Assembly (NCBI RefSeq): GCF_001953885.1
Contig: NZ_MQUS01000012.1
Coordinates: 62,001 to 126,000, forward strand
Reading direction: 5' to 3'
Source: Streptomyces sp. IMTB 2501
GTDB lineage: Bacteria; Actinomycetota; Actinomycetes; Streptomycetales; Streptomycetaceae
DNA length: 64,000 nt
Numbering within the stretch: position 1 is the stretch's first letter; every line of letters begins with the position of its first letter. This document shows, piece after piece, positions 1 through 8,583 of the stretch. The notes below the pieces were generated by a model, which saw only the letters and a program-made list of their open reading frames with translations, was not told where the DNA came from and searched no databases. A program made the translations under genes and the position numbers.

Positions 1-630
1 CGGTGTGCCGCTTGCCGGCGCGGGCCGCTGTCGCTGCTCGTACTGGAGGACGGGGCGCCGCGCTGTCTGCGCTGTGCGGACCTCGGACACCTGGTGTTCC
101 TGCCGCGCGGCGACACCGCGCTGACCCGCAGGTCCAGGGAGGAGAGCGGGCTGTCGGTCGTGGTGGTGCGCCTCAACCGGCGCAAGAGCCGTTACGAGCG
201 TCAGGGCGTGCTCGTGGAGGAGGCGGCGCTGGCCCGGGCCGAGGCTCGCTGTCTGGCGGACGCTGAGGCGCGGCGTCGGCGGCGGGCGCGGGACGCGCGG
301 CGCCGGGCGGAGGAGGACGAGCTGTTCGCGGCGGCGTTCGCGGCCGAGATCCTGCGGCTGTTTCCCGGCTGCCCGGCCGACCGGGCGCGGTCCATCGCGG
401 CGCACGCGTCCGCGCGGGGCAGTGGGCGGGTCGGGCGCAGCTCGGCAGGGCGGGCGCTGTCGGAGGGGGCCGTGATCTCGGCGGTCGTGGCAGCCGTACG
501 GCATGTGGACACTCCGTACGACCAGCTGTTGATGAGCGGGGTGCCGCGGTACGAGGCACGGCGCCGGATCGCCCCGGCAGTGGAGAGCGTGCTGCGGGCC
601 TGGCAGGACGCCGGAGCGGACGTGGGCTGA
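1..630 (+). CDS. DUF2293 domain protein, 5' truncated by window edge
   Basis: The reading frame is open from base 1 to the stop at 630, so the gene begins outside the window. The visible part is about 209 residues. It starts with a cysteine pair (CAAC) followed by another (CLRC), which suggests a small zinc-binding N-terminal segment. A strongly basic, Arg/Ala-rich helical stretch follows near visible residues 60-110. The C-terminal part (PYDQLLMSGVPRYEARRRI and the Arg-rich end) is typical of DUF2293 proteins, which have no established function. An internal ATG-like start near 94 would delete the cysteines, so I prefer the longer, truncated reading. Family assignment is from recall of the motif. 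Confidence 0.7.
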   Translation, partial: RCAACRRGPLSLLVLEDGAPRCLRCADLGHLVFLPRGDTALTRRSREESGLSVVVVRLNRRKSRYERQGVLVEEAALARAEARCLADAEARRRRRARDARRRAEEDELFAAAFAAEILRLFPGCPADRARSIAAHASARGSGRVGRSSAGRALSEGAVISAVVAAVRHVDTPYDQLLMSGVPRYEARRRIAPAVESVLRAWQDAGADVG

Positions 631-799
631 CAGCAGTGAGAGGGGAGAGGGAAGAAGAAAGACAACGTGACGGGAGTGGGGGGAGACGTGCACGCACGGC
701 GCCGCGGCCCTCGGACACGGTCGACACCGGTGACTGGGCGTTCCCTGGGGTGAGGGAGATGCCGGGCCCGTACTGGGCGGGACAAGAGGGGGCGTGGAG

Positions 800-1279
800 A
801 TGATCGGCGGGCCGTTCTTCGTGCTGGTCGTGGTGGGGGTTCTCGGCACCGGGCTGATGGCCGGGGTCTTCTGCGCGTTCTCCGCCTTCGTGATGCGGGG
901 GCTCGCCGCGCTGCCGCCCGCGCAGGGCCTCGCGGCGATGAACGCCATCAATGTCGCCGCGGTCCGGCCCGCCTTCATGACGGTGTTCACCGGCACGGCG
1001 GTGCTGAGCACGATGATCGCGGTGGTGACGTTCGTGGTGTGGCCGGGCGAGGGGAAGCTCGAACTGCTGCTGGGCAGCGCGCTGTACCTCTTGGGCTCGT
1101 TCGGGGTGACGGTGGTGGCGAACGTCCCGCGCAACGCCAGGCTGGCCCGGCTGACCCCGGGCGCCCCGGAGGCCGCCGTGTACTGGCCGACGTACGTGCG
1201 CGAGTGGACGTGCTGGAACCACGTGCGGGCCGTCGCCGCCGCCGCGGCGGCCGTCTTCTACATACTCGCCCTCACGTGA
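800..1279 (+). CDS. DUF1772 (anthrone oxygenase-like) membrane protein
   Basis: A 159-residue integral membrane protein. Hydrophobic helices lie near residues 5-27, 55-77, 82-103 and at the C-terminus after WTCWNHVR. The pattern GVFCAFSAFVM...LPPAQGLAAMNAIN and the final W..WNHVR match the DUF1772 family, which contains fungal anthrone oxygenases, but most bacterial members have no known role. A GTG at 794 is in frame two codons earlier. The ATG at 800 sits 7 bases behind GAGGGGG (786-792), so I chose it. It is a single gene with no obvious operon partner. Confidence 0.75.
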   Translation: MIGGPFFVLVVVGVLGTGLMAGVFCAFSAFVMRGLAALPPAQGLAAMNAINVAAVRPAFMTVFTGTAVLSTMIAVVTFVVWPGEGKLELLLGSALYLLGSFGVTVVANVPRNARLARLTPGAPEAAVYWPTYVREWTCWNHVRAVAAAAAAVFYILALT

Positions 1280-1439
1280 CCCCGCAGGAGCCCTTCGCCT
1301 GACCCGCCCCTGACAACCCCATCATCCGGTGCCGGGCTGACGGCCCGCGTCAGCAAGCGCTGTCCGCCGCTCTGCGCGCTCGCCGGCACGGACGTATCGT
1401 GGCCGAAAGAGTGCCGAAGGCAGTCGCAGGAAGACGATC

Positions 1440-2927
1440 ATGGCCGATCCCAAGGGGTTCATGACCACGCCGCGCCAGGAGTGGGCGCGGCGGCCCGTCG
1501 AGGAGCGGGTACGGGACTGGGACGAGGTGTACGTCCCCGGGGCGCTGCTGCCCATCATCAGCAAGCAGGCCGACCGGTGCATGGACTGCGGGATCCCGTT
1601 CTGCCACGACGCCTGTCCGCTCGGCAATCTGATCCCGGAGTGGAACGACCTGGTCTCGCGGGAGGACTGGCGGGCGGCGAGCGACCGGCTGCACGCGACG
1701 AACAACTTCCCCGAGTTCACCGGCCGGTTGTGTCCGGCGCCCTGTGAGGCGGGGTGTGTGCTCGCGATCAACCAGCCGGCCGTGACCATCAAGAACGTCG
1801 AGTGCGCGATCGCAGACCGGGCCTGGGCGGAAGGTTTCGTCCCGGCGCGGCCGCCGGATCGGCTGTCGGGGATGACCGTCGCCGTCATCGGCTCCGGGCC
1901 CACCGGGCTCGCCGCGGCGCAACAGCTCACACGGGCAGGGCACACGGTCGCCGTGTACGAGAAGGACGACCGGATCGGCGGGCTGATGCGCTACGGGATT
2001 CCCGCGTTCAAGATGGAGAAGCGGCATCTGGAGCGGCGGATCGAGCAGATGCGGGCCGAGGGCACGAAGTTCCGTACGTCGACAGCGGTCGGGCGGGACG
2101 TCGGCGCGGTGGAGCTACGGGGGCGGTACGACGCGGTGGTGATCGCCACGGGAGCGACAGCGTGGCGGGAACTTCCGGTGCAGGGCCGGGAGTTGAAGGG
2201 GATACACCAGGCGATGGAGTATCTGCCGCTGGCGAACCGGGTGTGTGAGGGGGATCTGGAGGTTTCACCGCTGTCGGCGGCCGGCCAGCATGTGGTGATC
2301 GTGGGTGGCGGGGACACCGGGGCGGACTGTCTGGGGACCGCGGTGCGCGAGGGGGCCGCGTCCGTGACCCAGCTGGACATCTACGCGCAGCCGGGCGCCG
2401 AGCGGGACGAGGACACCGAGCCGTGGCCGACGTATCCGAAGATCTACCGGCTGTCGGCCGCGCACGAGGAGGCACGGGACCTGCGTACGGCACCGGCGGC
2501 GGACGCGGACGCGCGGCTGTTCGCGGCGTCCACGCTCCGCTTCGCCGGGGACGAGAGCGGGCGGGTGCGGTCGCTGCATCTGACGGAGGTCGACGAGCTG
2601 CGCCGTCCGCTGCCCGGCTCCGGGCGGACGCTGCCCGCCGACCTCGTGCTGCTCGCTCTCGGGTTCTCCGGGCCGGACCAGGAGGACGGGCTGATCGGGC
2701 AGTTGGGGCTGGATCTCGCCCCGCGGGGCACGATCGCGCGGGACGACGGCTTCGCGACCAACGTCCCCGGGGTGTTCGCCGCCGGGGACGCGGCGCGCGG
2801 GCAGTCGCTCATCGTCTGGGCGATCGCGGAGGGGCGGGCGGTGGCGGCGGCCGTCGACCGCTATCTGACCGGGAGTTCACGGCTGCCCGCGCCGGTCTCT
2901 CCGCGGGATCGGCCGATGAGGGTGTAG
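1440..2927 (+). CDS. gltD: Glutamate synthase small subunit (orphan gltD)
   Basis: A 495-residue flavoprotein of the NADPH-dependent glutamate synthase beta-subunit family, which passes electrons from NAD(P)H to the large subunit. The N-terminal Fer4 domain keeps the cluster cysteines C47, C50, C55 and C59 and a second set at C98, C102 and C106. A FAD-binding GSGPTGLAAA motif is near residue 144 and an NAD(P)H motif GGGDTGADCLGT lies in the second half. The C-terminal segment GVFAAGDAARG is the usual second FAD contact. AGGAAG precedes the ATG by about 7 bases. No gltB large subunit is present within several kilobases on either side, so this copy either serves a distant gltB or feeds another acceptor; that part is inference. 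Confidence 0.9.
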   Translation: MADPKGFMTTPRQEWARRPVEERVRDWDEVYVPGALLPIISKQADRCMDCGIPFCHDACPLGNLIPEWNDLVSREDWRAASDRLHATNNFPEFTGRLCPAPCEAGCVLAINQPAVTIKNVECAIADRAWAEGFVPARPPDRLSGMTVAVIGSGPTGLAAAQQLTRAGHTVAVYEKDDRIGGLMRYGIPAFKMEKRHLERRIEQMRAEGTKFRTSTAVGRDVGAVELRGRYDAVVIATGATAWRELPVQGRELKGIHQAMEYLPLANRVCEGDLEVSPLSAAGQHVVIVGGGDTGADCLGTAVREGAASVTQLDIYAQPGAERDEDTEPWPTYPKIYRLSAAHEEARDLRTAPAADADARLFAASTLRFAGDESGRVRSLHLTEVDELRRPLPGSGRTLPADLVLLALGFSGPDQEDGLIGQLGLDLAPRGTIARDDGFATNVPGVFAAGDAARGQSLIVWAIAEGRAVAAAVDRYLTGSSRLPAPVSPRDRPMRV

Positions 2928-2929
2928 GT

Positions 2930-3560
2930 GTGGCCGACGGTGGCGCTGTGGCCACCGGGTGAGAGGGACGCGGCGGGGTCGGGGCAGCCGTTCCTCGCGT
3001 CCGTGCCCGCCACCTTGCCCGTGGACAGGGCCACCCGGTTCCAGGTGTTGATCGCGCAGATCAGGGCGATGACGTGGGCCGGTTCCTCCTCGTCGAAGTG
3101 GGCGGCGGCCTCGGCGTAGAGGGCGTCGGGGACGCCCGCGTCGGCGACCAGGGTCAGCGCCTCCGTGAGCGCAAAGCGGCCTGTTCCTTCGGGGTGAAGA
3201 AGTGCCGGGCCTCGCGCCGGACGGCGACCATGTGCGGCCGGTCCTCGCTCTCGCCGGCCTTGCGGGCGTCGCCCGTGTGCATGTGCAGGCGGTAGGCGCA
3301 GTGATGGAGATGCGAGGAGCGGATCCGGATCAGTTCGACCAGCGCCGGGTCGAGGAGGCCGCAGCGCGGCTGCCTCTTGAGCCCCACCGCCCCGTACCGG
3401 GGAATCACCCCGTCGTCCTGGCCCGGGAACGGTTCGCCCCGTTCCGGGGGCCGCTTGTGGACGGTCTCAGCGCCGGGCTCGATCGGGTCGAGGCCGGCGA
3501 AGAAAGCGGGTGAACTCCTCGCGGGAGCGCAGGACCAGGGTGTCGTGAGTGTTGTCAGCG
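2930..3560 (-). pseudogene. Composite remnant: methyltransferase tail joined to AhpD-like gene
   Basis: Two broken pieces lie in tandem on the minus strand. From about 3560 down to 3360, two frames give LRSREEFTRF and FFAGLDPIEPGAETV, ending with RYGAVGLKR; this resembles the C-terminal end of the S-adenosyl methyltransferase family (DUF574/Methyltransf_19). It runs without a stop into LLDPALVELIRIRSS...HMHTGDARKAGES, the centre of a carboxymuconolactone decarboxylase/AhpD-like protein. Near 3170-3180 the frame shifts, and the missing part continues as ALTEALTLVAD...AAHFDEEEPAHVIALICAINTWNR. The usual CxxC of this family reads CAYR, so the second redox cysteine is lost. One frameshift, a lost catalytic residue and a missing N-terminus indicate a dead gene. 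Confidence 0.7.
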
Positions 3561-3641
3561 CTGTGGGCGTTCGGTGCGATGAATGGTCAAGTGGGGCACT
3601 GTGATGAGGGGGGTCGGCCGAGGAACAACTCACGGTCGAGG

Positions 3642-3896
3642 TCAGGACAGCAGGAAGTCGGCCTTCCCCGCCTTGGCACCCTCGATGAACGCGGTCATCT
3701 CGTCGGCGGTGTAGATCAGCGCCGGGCCGTCCGGGTCGGTGGACTGGCGTACGGCGATCCGGCCGTCGGCCAGCTTCATGGCCTCCAGGCAGTTTCCACC
3801 GTTGCCGCCGCTCCAGGGCTTGTGCCAGCCCTCGCTGCCCAGCTCCCGCGCGGGCATGCCGTTGTAGACGTGTCCGCGCGGCTCGATGCGATCCAT
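3642..3896 (-). CDS. DUF397 small protein (WhiJ-cluster partner)
   Basis: An 84-residue protein with the DUF397 signature: W.KPWSGGNGGNCLEAM, then IAVRQSTDPDGPALIYTADE and a final AFIEGAKAGKADFL. In Streptomyces this family almost always follows a WhiJ-like HTH gene, as here. Its ATG (3896) directly abuts the TGA of the HTH gene (3897-3899), so translation is probably coupled. DUF397 proteins are thought to act with the neighbouring DNA-binding protein in development and antibiotic control, but the mechanism is not settled. No frame problems are seen. Confidence 0.9.
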   Translation of the reverse strand: MDRIEPRGHVYNGMPARELGSEGWHKPWSGGNGGNCLEAMKLADGRIAVRQSTDPDGPALIYTADEMTAFIEGAKAGKADFLLS

Positions 3897-4757
3897 TCAC
3901 AGCTCCTTGCGGAGATCCCGGAGGATCTCCTTCGTGCGTTGTGCCGTAGCGGCCTGCGCCGCCATGCGGTCCATGACCTCGAGATGGGTGGCCACCTCGG
4001 CGCGCGCGTCGAGGTAGACGGCGCCGGTCAGGTACTCGCTGTAGACCATGTCCGGCAGCTCCGGCATGGCGAATCGGAACAGCACGAACGGCCCGTACGT
4101 CCCCGGGTGCGGCCCGCTCGCGTACGGGGCGACCTGGAGCGTCACATGGGGCAGCTTCGTGGCCTCGAGCAACTTGTCGATCTGCGCACGCATCACCTCC
4201 GGACCGCCGACCGGGCGGCGCAGGGCCGTCTCGTCCATCACGGCCCAGAAGCGCGGGGCGTCGGGACGGGTGAGCAGCTGCTGGCGTTGCATACGCAACG
4301 CGACGTGCCGCTCGATGCCGTCCGGGCTGGTCTGGCCGATGGCACCGGACTTGAGCACACCACGCGCGTAGTCCTCGGTCTGGAGCAGGCCGGGGACGAA
4401 GTGCGGCTCGTAGGAGCGGATGAGGCTGGCCGCGCCCTCCAGGCTGACGTACATCGAGAACCAGCCGGGCAGGATGTCGTGGAAACGCTGCCACCAGCCG
4501 GGCCTGTTGGCCTCCTCGGCGAGCTGGACGAAGAGTTCGGCCTCGTCGTCGGGCACGCCGTAGGCCTTGAGCAGCAGTTGCAGATACGGGATCTTGAGAG
4601 CGACCTCGGCCATCTCCATACGGCGGACGGTGGCGGGAGCGACGCGCAGGACGCGGGCTGCCTCCTCGCGCTTCAGCCCGGCGCGTTCCCGCAGGTCCAG
4701 CAGGCGCCGACCGAGGACCACCTGACCCACTGTCGGCGCGGACCGCGGTTCGCTCAC
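3897..4757 (-). CDS. WhiJ-like XRE regulator with DUF5753 domain
   Basis: A 286-residue regulator. A helix-turn-helix of XRE type covers about residues 15-70 (LGRRLLDLRERAGLKREEAA...RVAPATVRRME). The rest is a DUF5753 domain, with WWQRFHDILPGWFSMYVSLE and the conserved YEPHFVPGLLQTEDYAR. The GTG start at 4757 follows GGAGGTGGGAGC. It is transcribed with the DUF397 gene and diverges from an ATP-binding anti-sigma-like gene, which is the three-gene layout of the WhiJ/AbaA-type paralogous loci of Streptomyces. An upstream open frame of 80 codons (4996 to 4754, overlapping this start as GTGA) may be a leader peptide but has no recognisable domain. Confidence 0.9.
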   Translation of the reverse strand: MSEPRSAPTVGQVVLGRRLLDLRERAGLKREEAARVLRVAPATVRRMEMAEVALKIPYLQLLLKAYGVPDDEAELFVQLAEEANRPGWWQRFHDILPGWFSMYVSLEGAASLIRSYEPHFVPGLLQTEDYARGVLKSGAIGQTSPDGIERHVALRMQRQQLLTRPDAPRFWAVMDETALRRPVGGPEVMRAQIDKLLEATKLPHVTLQVAPYASGPHPGTYGPFVLFRFAMPELPDMVYSEYLTGAVYLDARAEVATHLEVMDRMAAQAATAQRTKEILRDLRKEL

Positions 4758-4993
4758 GCTCCCACCTCCACCGAAGACACCACCGAACGCTCCAACGACA
4801 GCCCCGCCGACACTCCCATCGGCAGTTCCGCCGGCAGCCCACCGACGGTTCCGCCGAAATGTTTCCCGACAGCCCTACGGCGCCATTCGAAGATGCATTC
4901 GAAGACCGAGCCGGATCTCCGAAGCCCCCAATTGGCGCCGCTCGACGTGCTGTTGCGAAGCAGTGTGCCACGGCCTCTGACCGAGTCACACAG

Positions 4994-5029
4994 CACTCTG
5001 CATTTTTCAGAGTGACACTTGCCAAGTGT
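4994..5029. promoter_or_regulatory. Two abutting inverted repeats between divergent WhiJ-locus genes
   Basis: CACTCTG (4994-5000) and CAGAGTG (5008-5014) form a 7-bp inverted repeat around CATTTTT. It is followed at once by ACACTT-gcc-AAGTGT (5015-5029), a second perfect 6-bp inverted repeat. The pair lies in a relatively AT-rich patch 17 bases before the GTG of the ATPase gene. Position and symmetry suggest binding sites for the neighbouring HTH protein. This is inference; no known WhiJ operator was compared. Confidence 0.5.
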
Positions 5030-5045
5030 TCACGGCGGGGAGATA

Positions 5046-5894
5046 GTGGCAAGCGTGATTCCGTCCGCGCCCTTAGGAACAGACGCCGCCGCAGGCCGTC
5101 CCGGTCTCGGCGCAGCCGCGGGAGCAACCCCTCAGGGGGACGCTGCCCGGCGCCGGTTCCGTTTCGAGTTGGCCGCACATCCGGGTTCCGTCGCCCAGGC
5201 GAGACGTCTGACGCATGCCCGGCTGAGCGGCTGGTCGGTGTGCGCGGACACCTGTGACAGCGCTGCCCTGGTCATATCCGAGCTGGTCACGAACGCGATC
5301 GTGCACACCGCGAGCAGTCGCGTCGTATGCGAACTGCACGACCACGACGACACCGTGCGCATAGCCGTACGCGACTGGGGCTGTGCCCCCGGTGAACCCC
5401 ATCCGTCCCCGCGTCGGCCCGACGAGGAGCACGGGAGGGGGTTGCTTCTCGTCGACGCGCTGTGCCAGGCCTGGGGCGCCCAGGAACACGGGCCCGGACT
5501 GCTGGTCTGGGCCGAGCTGGCACGCCGGGCCGACGCGGGGCACAACACGGCGGCGCCGTACGACGCCCCGGGTTCGGCGCACGGCGCCGCGGGCCTGTAC
5601 GAAGACCTGGGCACGATTGCCGGCACCATGGGGCCGCGCAACGACCTGGGCTGGGGTGCTCGCACCAAGCCGGGCCGCCCTGACGACTCCGACGAGGACG
5701 AGTCGCCGGAGGGCCGGCACCCGGGTTCCGGGCGCATCCCGCATCAGCCCGCAGATCAGCCGCACCGTAACGGAATTCCGGAGCCGCACCGCCACGGGAC
5801 ACCGGAGCCGCACCGGCACCGCGCCCCGGACCGGCCCGCGCACCAGCCGCTGCACCGGGCTCCCGAGCAGCGCCGCGCCGGAGAACGCCCGTGA
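5046..5894 (+). CDS. RsbW-like ATP-binding protein (anti-sigma-factor type kinase fold)
   Basis: A 282-residue protein with a GHKL ATPase domain at about residues 37-160. The N box is SELVTNAIVHT (around 78-88), the G1 box DWGCAPG (110-116) and the G2 box GRGLLLVDAL (130-139). There is no histidine-kinase dimerisation domain, so it belongs to the HATPase_c_2 anti-sigma/serine kinase group. The last 120 residues are Pro/His/Arg-rich and low in complexity. The GTG at 5046 follows GGGGAG; a TTG at 5019 and a GTG at 5055 are alternatives. It diverges from the WhiJ-like pair, and such an ATPase is a regular member of WhiJ-type loci. Its 3' end overlaps the next gene by 4 bases. Confidence 0.82.
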   Translation: MASVIPSAPLGTDAAAGRPGLGAAAGATPQGDAARRRFRFELAAHPGSVAQARRLTHARLSGWSVCADTCDSAALVISELVTNAIVHTASSRVVCELHDHDDTVRIAVRDWGCAPGEPHPSPRRPDEEHGRGLLLVDALCQAWGAQEHGPGLLVWAELARRADAGHNTAAPYDAPGSAHGAAGLYEDLGTIAGTMGPRNDLGWGARTKPGRPDDSDEDESPEGRHPGSGRIPHQPADQPHRNGIPEPHRHGTPEPHRHRAPDRPAHQPLHRAPEQRRAGERP

Positions 5895-6379
5895 CCAGCT
5901 CCTACGACTCCGACCGGCGAGATGTCGTGCACTCCGGGCAGCACGGCCACGCCCGCTCCGAAGGTTCCGAGCGGTCCCTCGGTCTGGACACCCTGGTGCG
6001 GCTGCAGCGTCGCCGGAGCGTCCCGGACGCGCCCCGCCGGCTCACCGTGCCGGACGGCATGACTGCGCCGCTCGGCTGGGACGCCGTGGCCGTGCCCGAC
6101 CGTCTCGGTCCGCTGGTCGTACCCCGGCTGCCGCGGCTGGGCTGTGTGTACACCGACGGCGCCCGCTGGTGGTGGATCGTTCCGTCGGACTCCGACTACG
6201 CCCTCCCCTGGCCGTCCCCGGCCCACTACGCCCCCGGCGCCCTGGTCACCGACACGGCCCGGCTCATCCACCGTCCGGAGGGTACGGTGCCGTACACTCC
6301 GCCGATCCCGCTGTATCTGGCGCTGTGCCGGGTGATCGGGACGCCGCCGGACTTTCCGCAGCGCATGGCCTGGCCGTGA
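5891..6379 (+). CDS. Conserved hypothetical protein, coupled to the ATPase gene
   Basis: A 162-residue protein with no domain I recognise. The first 45 residues are polar (Ser/Asp/His/Arg). A more structured part follows with RLGCVYTDGARWWWIVPSD and SPAHYAPGALV, then IHRPEGTVPYTPPIPLYLALCR. No signal peptide or membrane helix is visible. The GTG start overlaps the stop of the upstream ATPase gene as GTGA, so the two are probably translated together and may act in the same pathway. A short hairpin follows the stop. Confidence 0.75.
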   Translation: MTSSYDSDRRDVVHSGQHGHARSEGSERSLGLDTLVRLQRRRSVPDAPRRLTVPDGMTAPLGWDAVAVPDRLGPLVVPRLPRLGCVYTDGARWWWIVPSDSDYALPWPSPAHYAPGALVTDTARLIHRPEGTVPYTPPIPLYLALCRVIGTPPDFPQRMAWP

Positions 6380-6392
6380 CGCCCATGAGGGT

Positions 6393-6416
6393 GCCGCCTT
6401 CTGTTCGGGAGGCGGC
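6393..6416 (+). terminator. Weak hairpin after the ATPase operon
   Basis: GCCGCCT and AGGCGGC pair across a 10-base loop, 14 bases after the stop at 6379. There is no T-run. It is a plausible but weak terminator. Confidence 0.35.
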
Positions 6417-6615
6417 TGCGGGTTGTCGGTGGCTCGGCGCGCAGCCCCCCGCGCCCCTTGAGGTTGGCTGCCCCCGAGTCGGCTGATGAACCGCCTCCCC
6501 ACCCGGAGTCTCGTCGTACGCCCCCTCTCGCTCCCCCTGGCACTCCCTGCGCGCCCTCCCCCGCCATCGGTGCGGCGGCGATAGTGGCCCTTTCGTCGGG
6601 GTCCGGGAGGTCACG

Positions 6616-8559
6616 GTGGGGAAGAGGCGGGGGACGGCCGAGCCGACGGTGTCGGGGTCGGAGCGGCTGCTCTTCGGGGGGCCGTTGCGGTACGACATGG
6701 GCTGGAACGAGCATGCGGACGCCTGTCTGGAGCTGGGCTTGCGCGCGATGGTGGTCCGGCTGCCCGGCATGCTGGCGTCCAGTCTCCGGCTGGCCCTGCA
6801 GGCCGACGCCCGGGCCGCGTGGATCGTGCTGGCCGCCGAGGCGGTCCGGGGCCTCGCCCAGGCGATGAGCCTGCTGGCCGTGAACAGCGCGCTCGGCAGC
6901 CTGCTGACCGGCCCGGACATCGGGCAGCGACTGCGCTCGGCGGCTCCCGCCCTGATCGCCGTGGCCGCCGTGTCGCTCATGGCCGTACTGCTGCGGGCGG
7001 CCTCCACCTACGCCACCGGGCGGCTGGAGCCCAAGGTGGAGCGGGTGGCGACAGAGCTGTATCTGGAGCGGGCGGCGAACGTGGAGCTGGCCGCGATCGA
7101 GGACCACGCCTTCCACAAACTGCTGGACACCGCCCAGTACGGCGCCGAGTCCGCGCGCCGGATGATCTCCGTCGGCACCCGGGTGATCAGCGCGCTGATC
7201 TCGCTGATCGCGGCGGCGGGCGTGCTGGCCGTGCTGCATCCGGTGCTGCTGCCGCTGCTGGTCACCATGACCCTGCCCAGCGCCTGGAGCGCGCTGACCA
7301 ACGCCCGGCGCCGCTACGAGTCCTTCCACGTCTGGGTGCAGCACGTCCGCGCCGGCCGGCTGATCAGCCAGCTGCTCACCGAGCCCGGCGCGGCCCCGGA
7401 GATCCGGGTGCACGGGGTCGGCCCGTTCCTGCTGCGGCACTTCCGGTCCATGTCGGAGACGGCCGAGGCGGAGCAGACCCGGCTGGCCCGGCTGTCCGCC
7501 CGGACCGGTCTGATCGCGGCGTGCTGGACGGGCCTCGCCACCCTCGCGACCTACGCCACCCTGGGCGCGCTGCTGCTGGCCGGCGCGATGGCCCTGTCGG
7601 TCGCCGGTACGGCGGTGATCGCGATCCGTACGGGGTCGGCGAGCCTCGACTCGCTGGTGCTGGAGATCAACCAGCTGCACGAGGAGGCCCTGTTCGTGGG
7701 GGATCTGCAGCGGCTGTACGGGGAGGCGGCCGAGCGGGCCATCCCGGTGGGCGGCGAGTCGCTGCCCAACAACCCTCGGGAGATCCGGTTCGAGCACGTC
7801 ACCTTCGGCTATCCGGGCGACGCGGCCCGTCCCGCCCTGGACGATGTCACCCTGACCCTGCCGCTCGGCCGGATCATCGCGCTCGTCGGCGAGAACGGCT
7901 CGGGCAAGTCCACGCTGGTCAAGCTGCTCGCGGGCCTGTACACCCCGGACCGGGGCCGGATCCTGTGGGACGACGTCGACGCGGCCCACGCCGACCGGCG
8001 GCTGCTCGCCGAGCGCGTCGCGATGGTGGCCCAGGACTTCAAGCGCTGGCCGTTCACGGCCCGGGTGAACGTGGCCGTAGGCCGTTCCTCCGCGCCCCTC
8101 ACCGAGGAACGGCTGGCCGCGGCGGTCGCCGAGGCGGGGGCCGAGGAGGTGGTCGCGGATCTGCCGCGCGGCCTGGACACGCTGCTGGCCCGCGACTTCA
8201 GCGGCGGGCACGAGCTGTCCGGCGGTCAGTGGCAGCGGCTCGGCATCGCCCGGGCCGCGTACCGGCGCGGGCAGGTGCTGATCGTGGACGAGCCCACGGC
8301 CGCGCTGGACGCGCGCGCCGAGCTGGAGGTTTTCGAGAAGATCCGGGCGCTGGCCGGCAACGGGCAGACGGTCGTGCTGATCACCCACCGGCTGGCCTCG
8401 GTCCGCCACGCCGACCTGGTGCATGTGCTGGAGCACGGGCGGCTGGTGGAGTCCGGCACGCCCGAGGAGCTGCTGGCCAGAGGCGGTGTCTACGCCGAGC
8501 TGTATGCCCTCCAGGCCGAGCAGTTCACGGCGGAGGTACCGGCGCCGAAGCCGGCCTGA
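6616..8559 (+). CDS. ABC exporter, fused permease and ATPase
   Basis: A 647-residue half-transporter. The membrane domain (about residues 50-350) has several hydrophobic helices, including ALIAVAAVSLMAVLLRA and ALISLIAAAGVLAVLHPV. The nucleotide-binding domain starts near 385. It carries Walker A GENGSGKST (about 424-432), the signature LSGGQWQRLGIARA and Walker B VLIVDEPTAALD followed by the H-loop LITHR. Length and layout fit ABC exporters that work as dimers. The substrate cannot be read from the sequence, and no peptide or biosynthetic gene is adjacent. The GTG start follows GGGAGG with a 5-base gap. Confidence 0.88.
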   Translation: MGKRRGTAEPTVSGSERLLFGGPLRYDMGWNEHADACLELGLRAMVVRLPGMLASSLRLALQADARAAWIVLAAEAVRGLAQAMSLLAVNSALGSLLTGPDIGQRLRSAAPALIAVAAVSLMAVLLRAASTYATGRLEPKVERVATELYLERAANVELAAIEDHAFHKLLDTAQYGAESARRMISVGTRVISALISLIAAAGVLAVLHPVLLPLLVTMTLPSAWSALTNARRRYESFHVWVQHVRAGRLISQLLTEPGAAPEIRVHGVGPFLLRHFRSMSETAEAEQTRLARLSARTGLIAACWTGLATLATYATLGALLLAGAMALSVAGTAVIAIRTGSASLDSLVLEINQLHEEALFVGDLQRLYGEAAERAIPVGGESLPNNPREIRFEHVTFGYPGDAARPALDDVTLTLPLGRIIALVGENGSGKSTLVKLLAGLYTPDRGRILWDDVDAAHADRRLLAERVAMVAQDFKRWPFTARVNVAVGRSSAPLTEERLAAAVAEAGAEEVVADLPRGLDTLLARDFSGGHELSGGQWQRLGIARAAYRRGQVLIVDEPTAALDARAELEVFEKIRALAGNGQTVVLITHRLASVRHADLVHVLEHGRLVESGTPEELLARGGVYAELYALQAEQFTAEVPAPKPA

Positions 8560-8583
8560 GCCCGCCCGGCGGCGGCCGCCGGC

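Noticed and set aside
4754..4996. 80-codon frame upstream of the WhiJ-like gene, overlapping its start as GTGA
   Set aside because: The overlap is suggestive of a leader peptide, but the start lies inside the inverted repeat, there is no ribosome site, and the product has no recognisable family.
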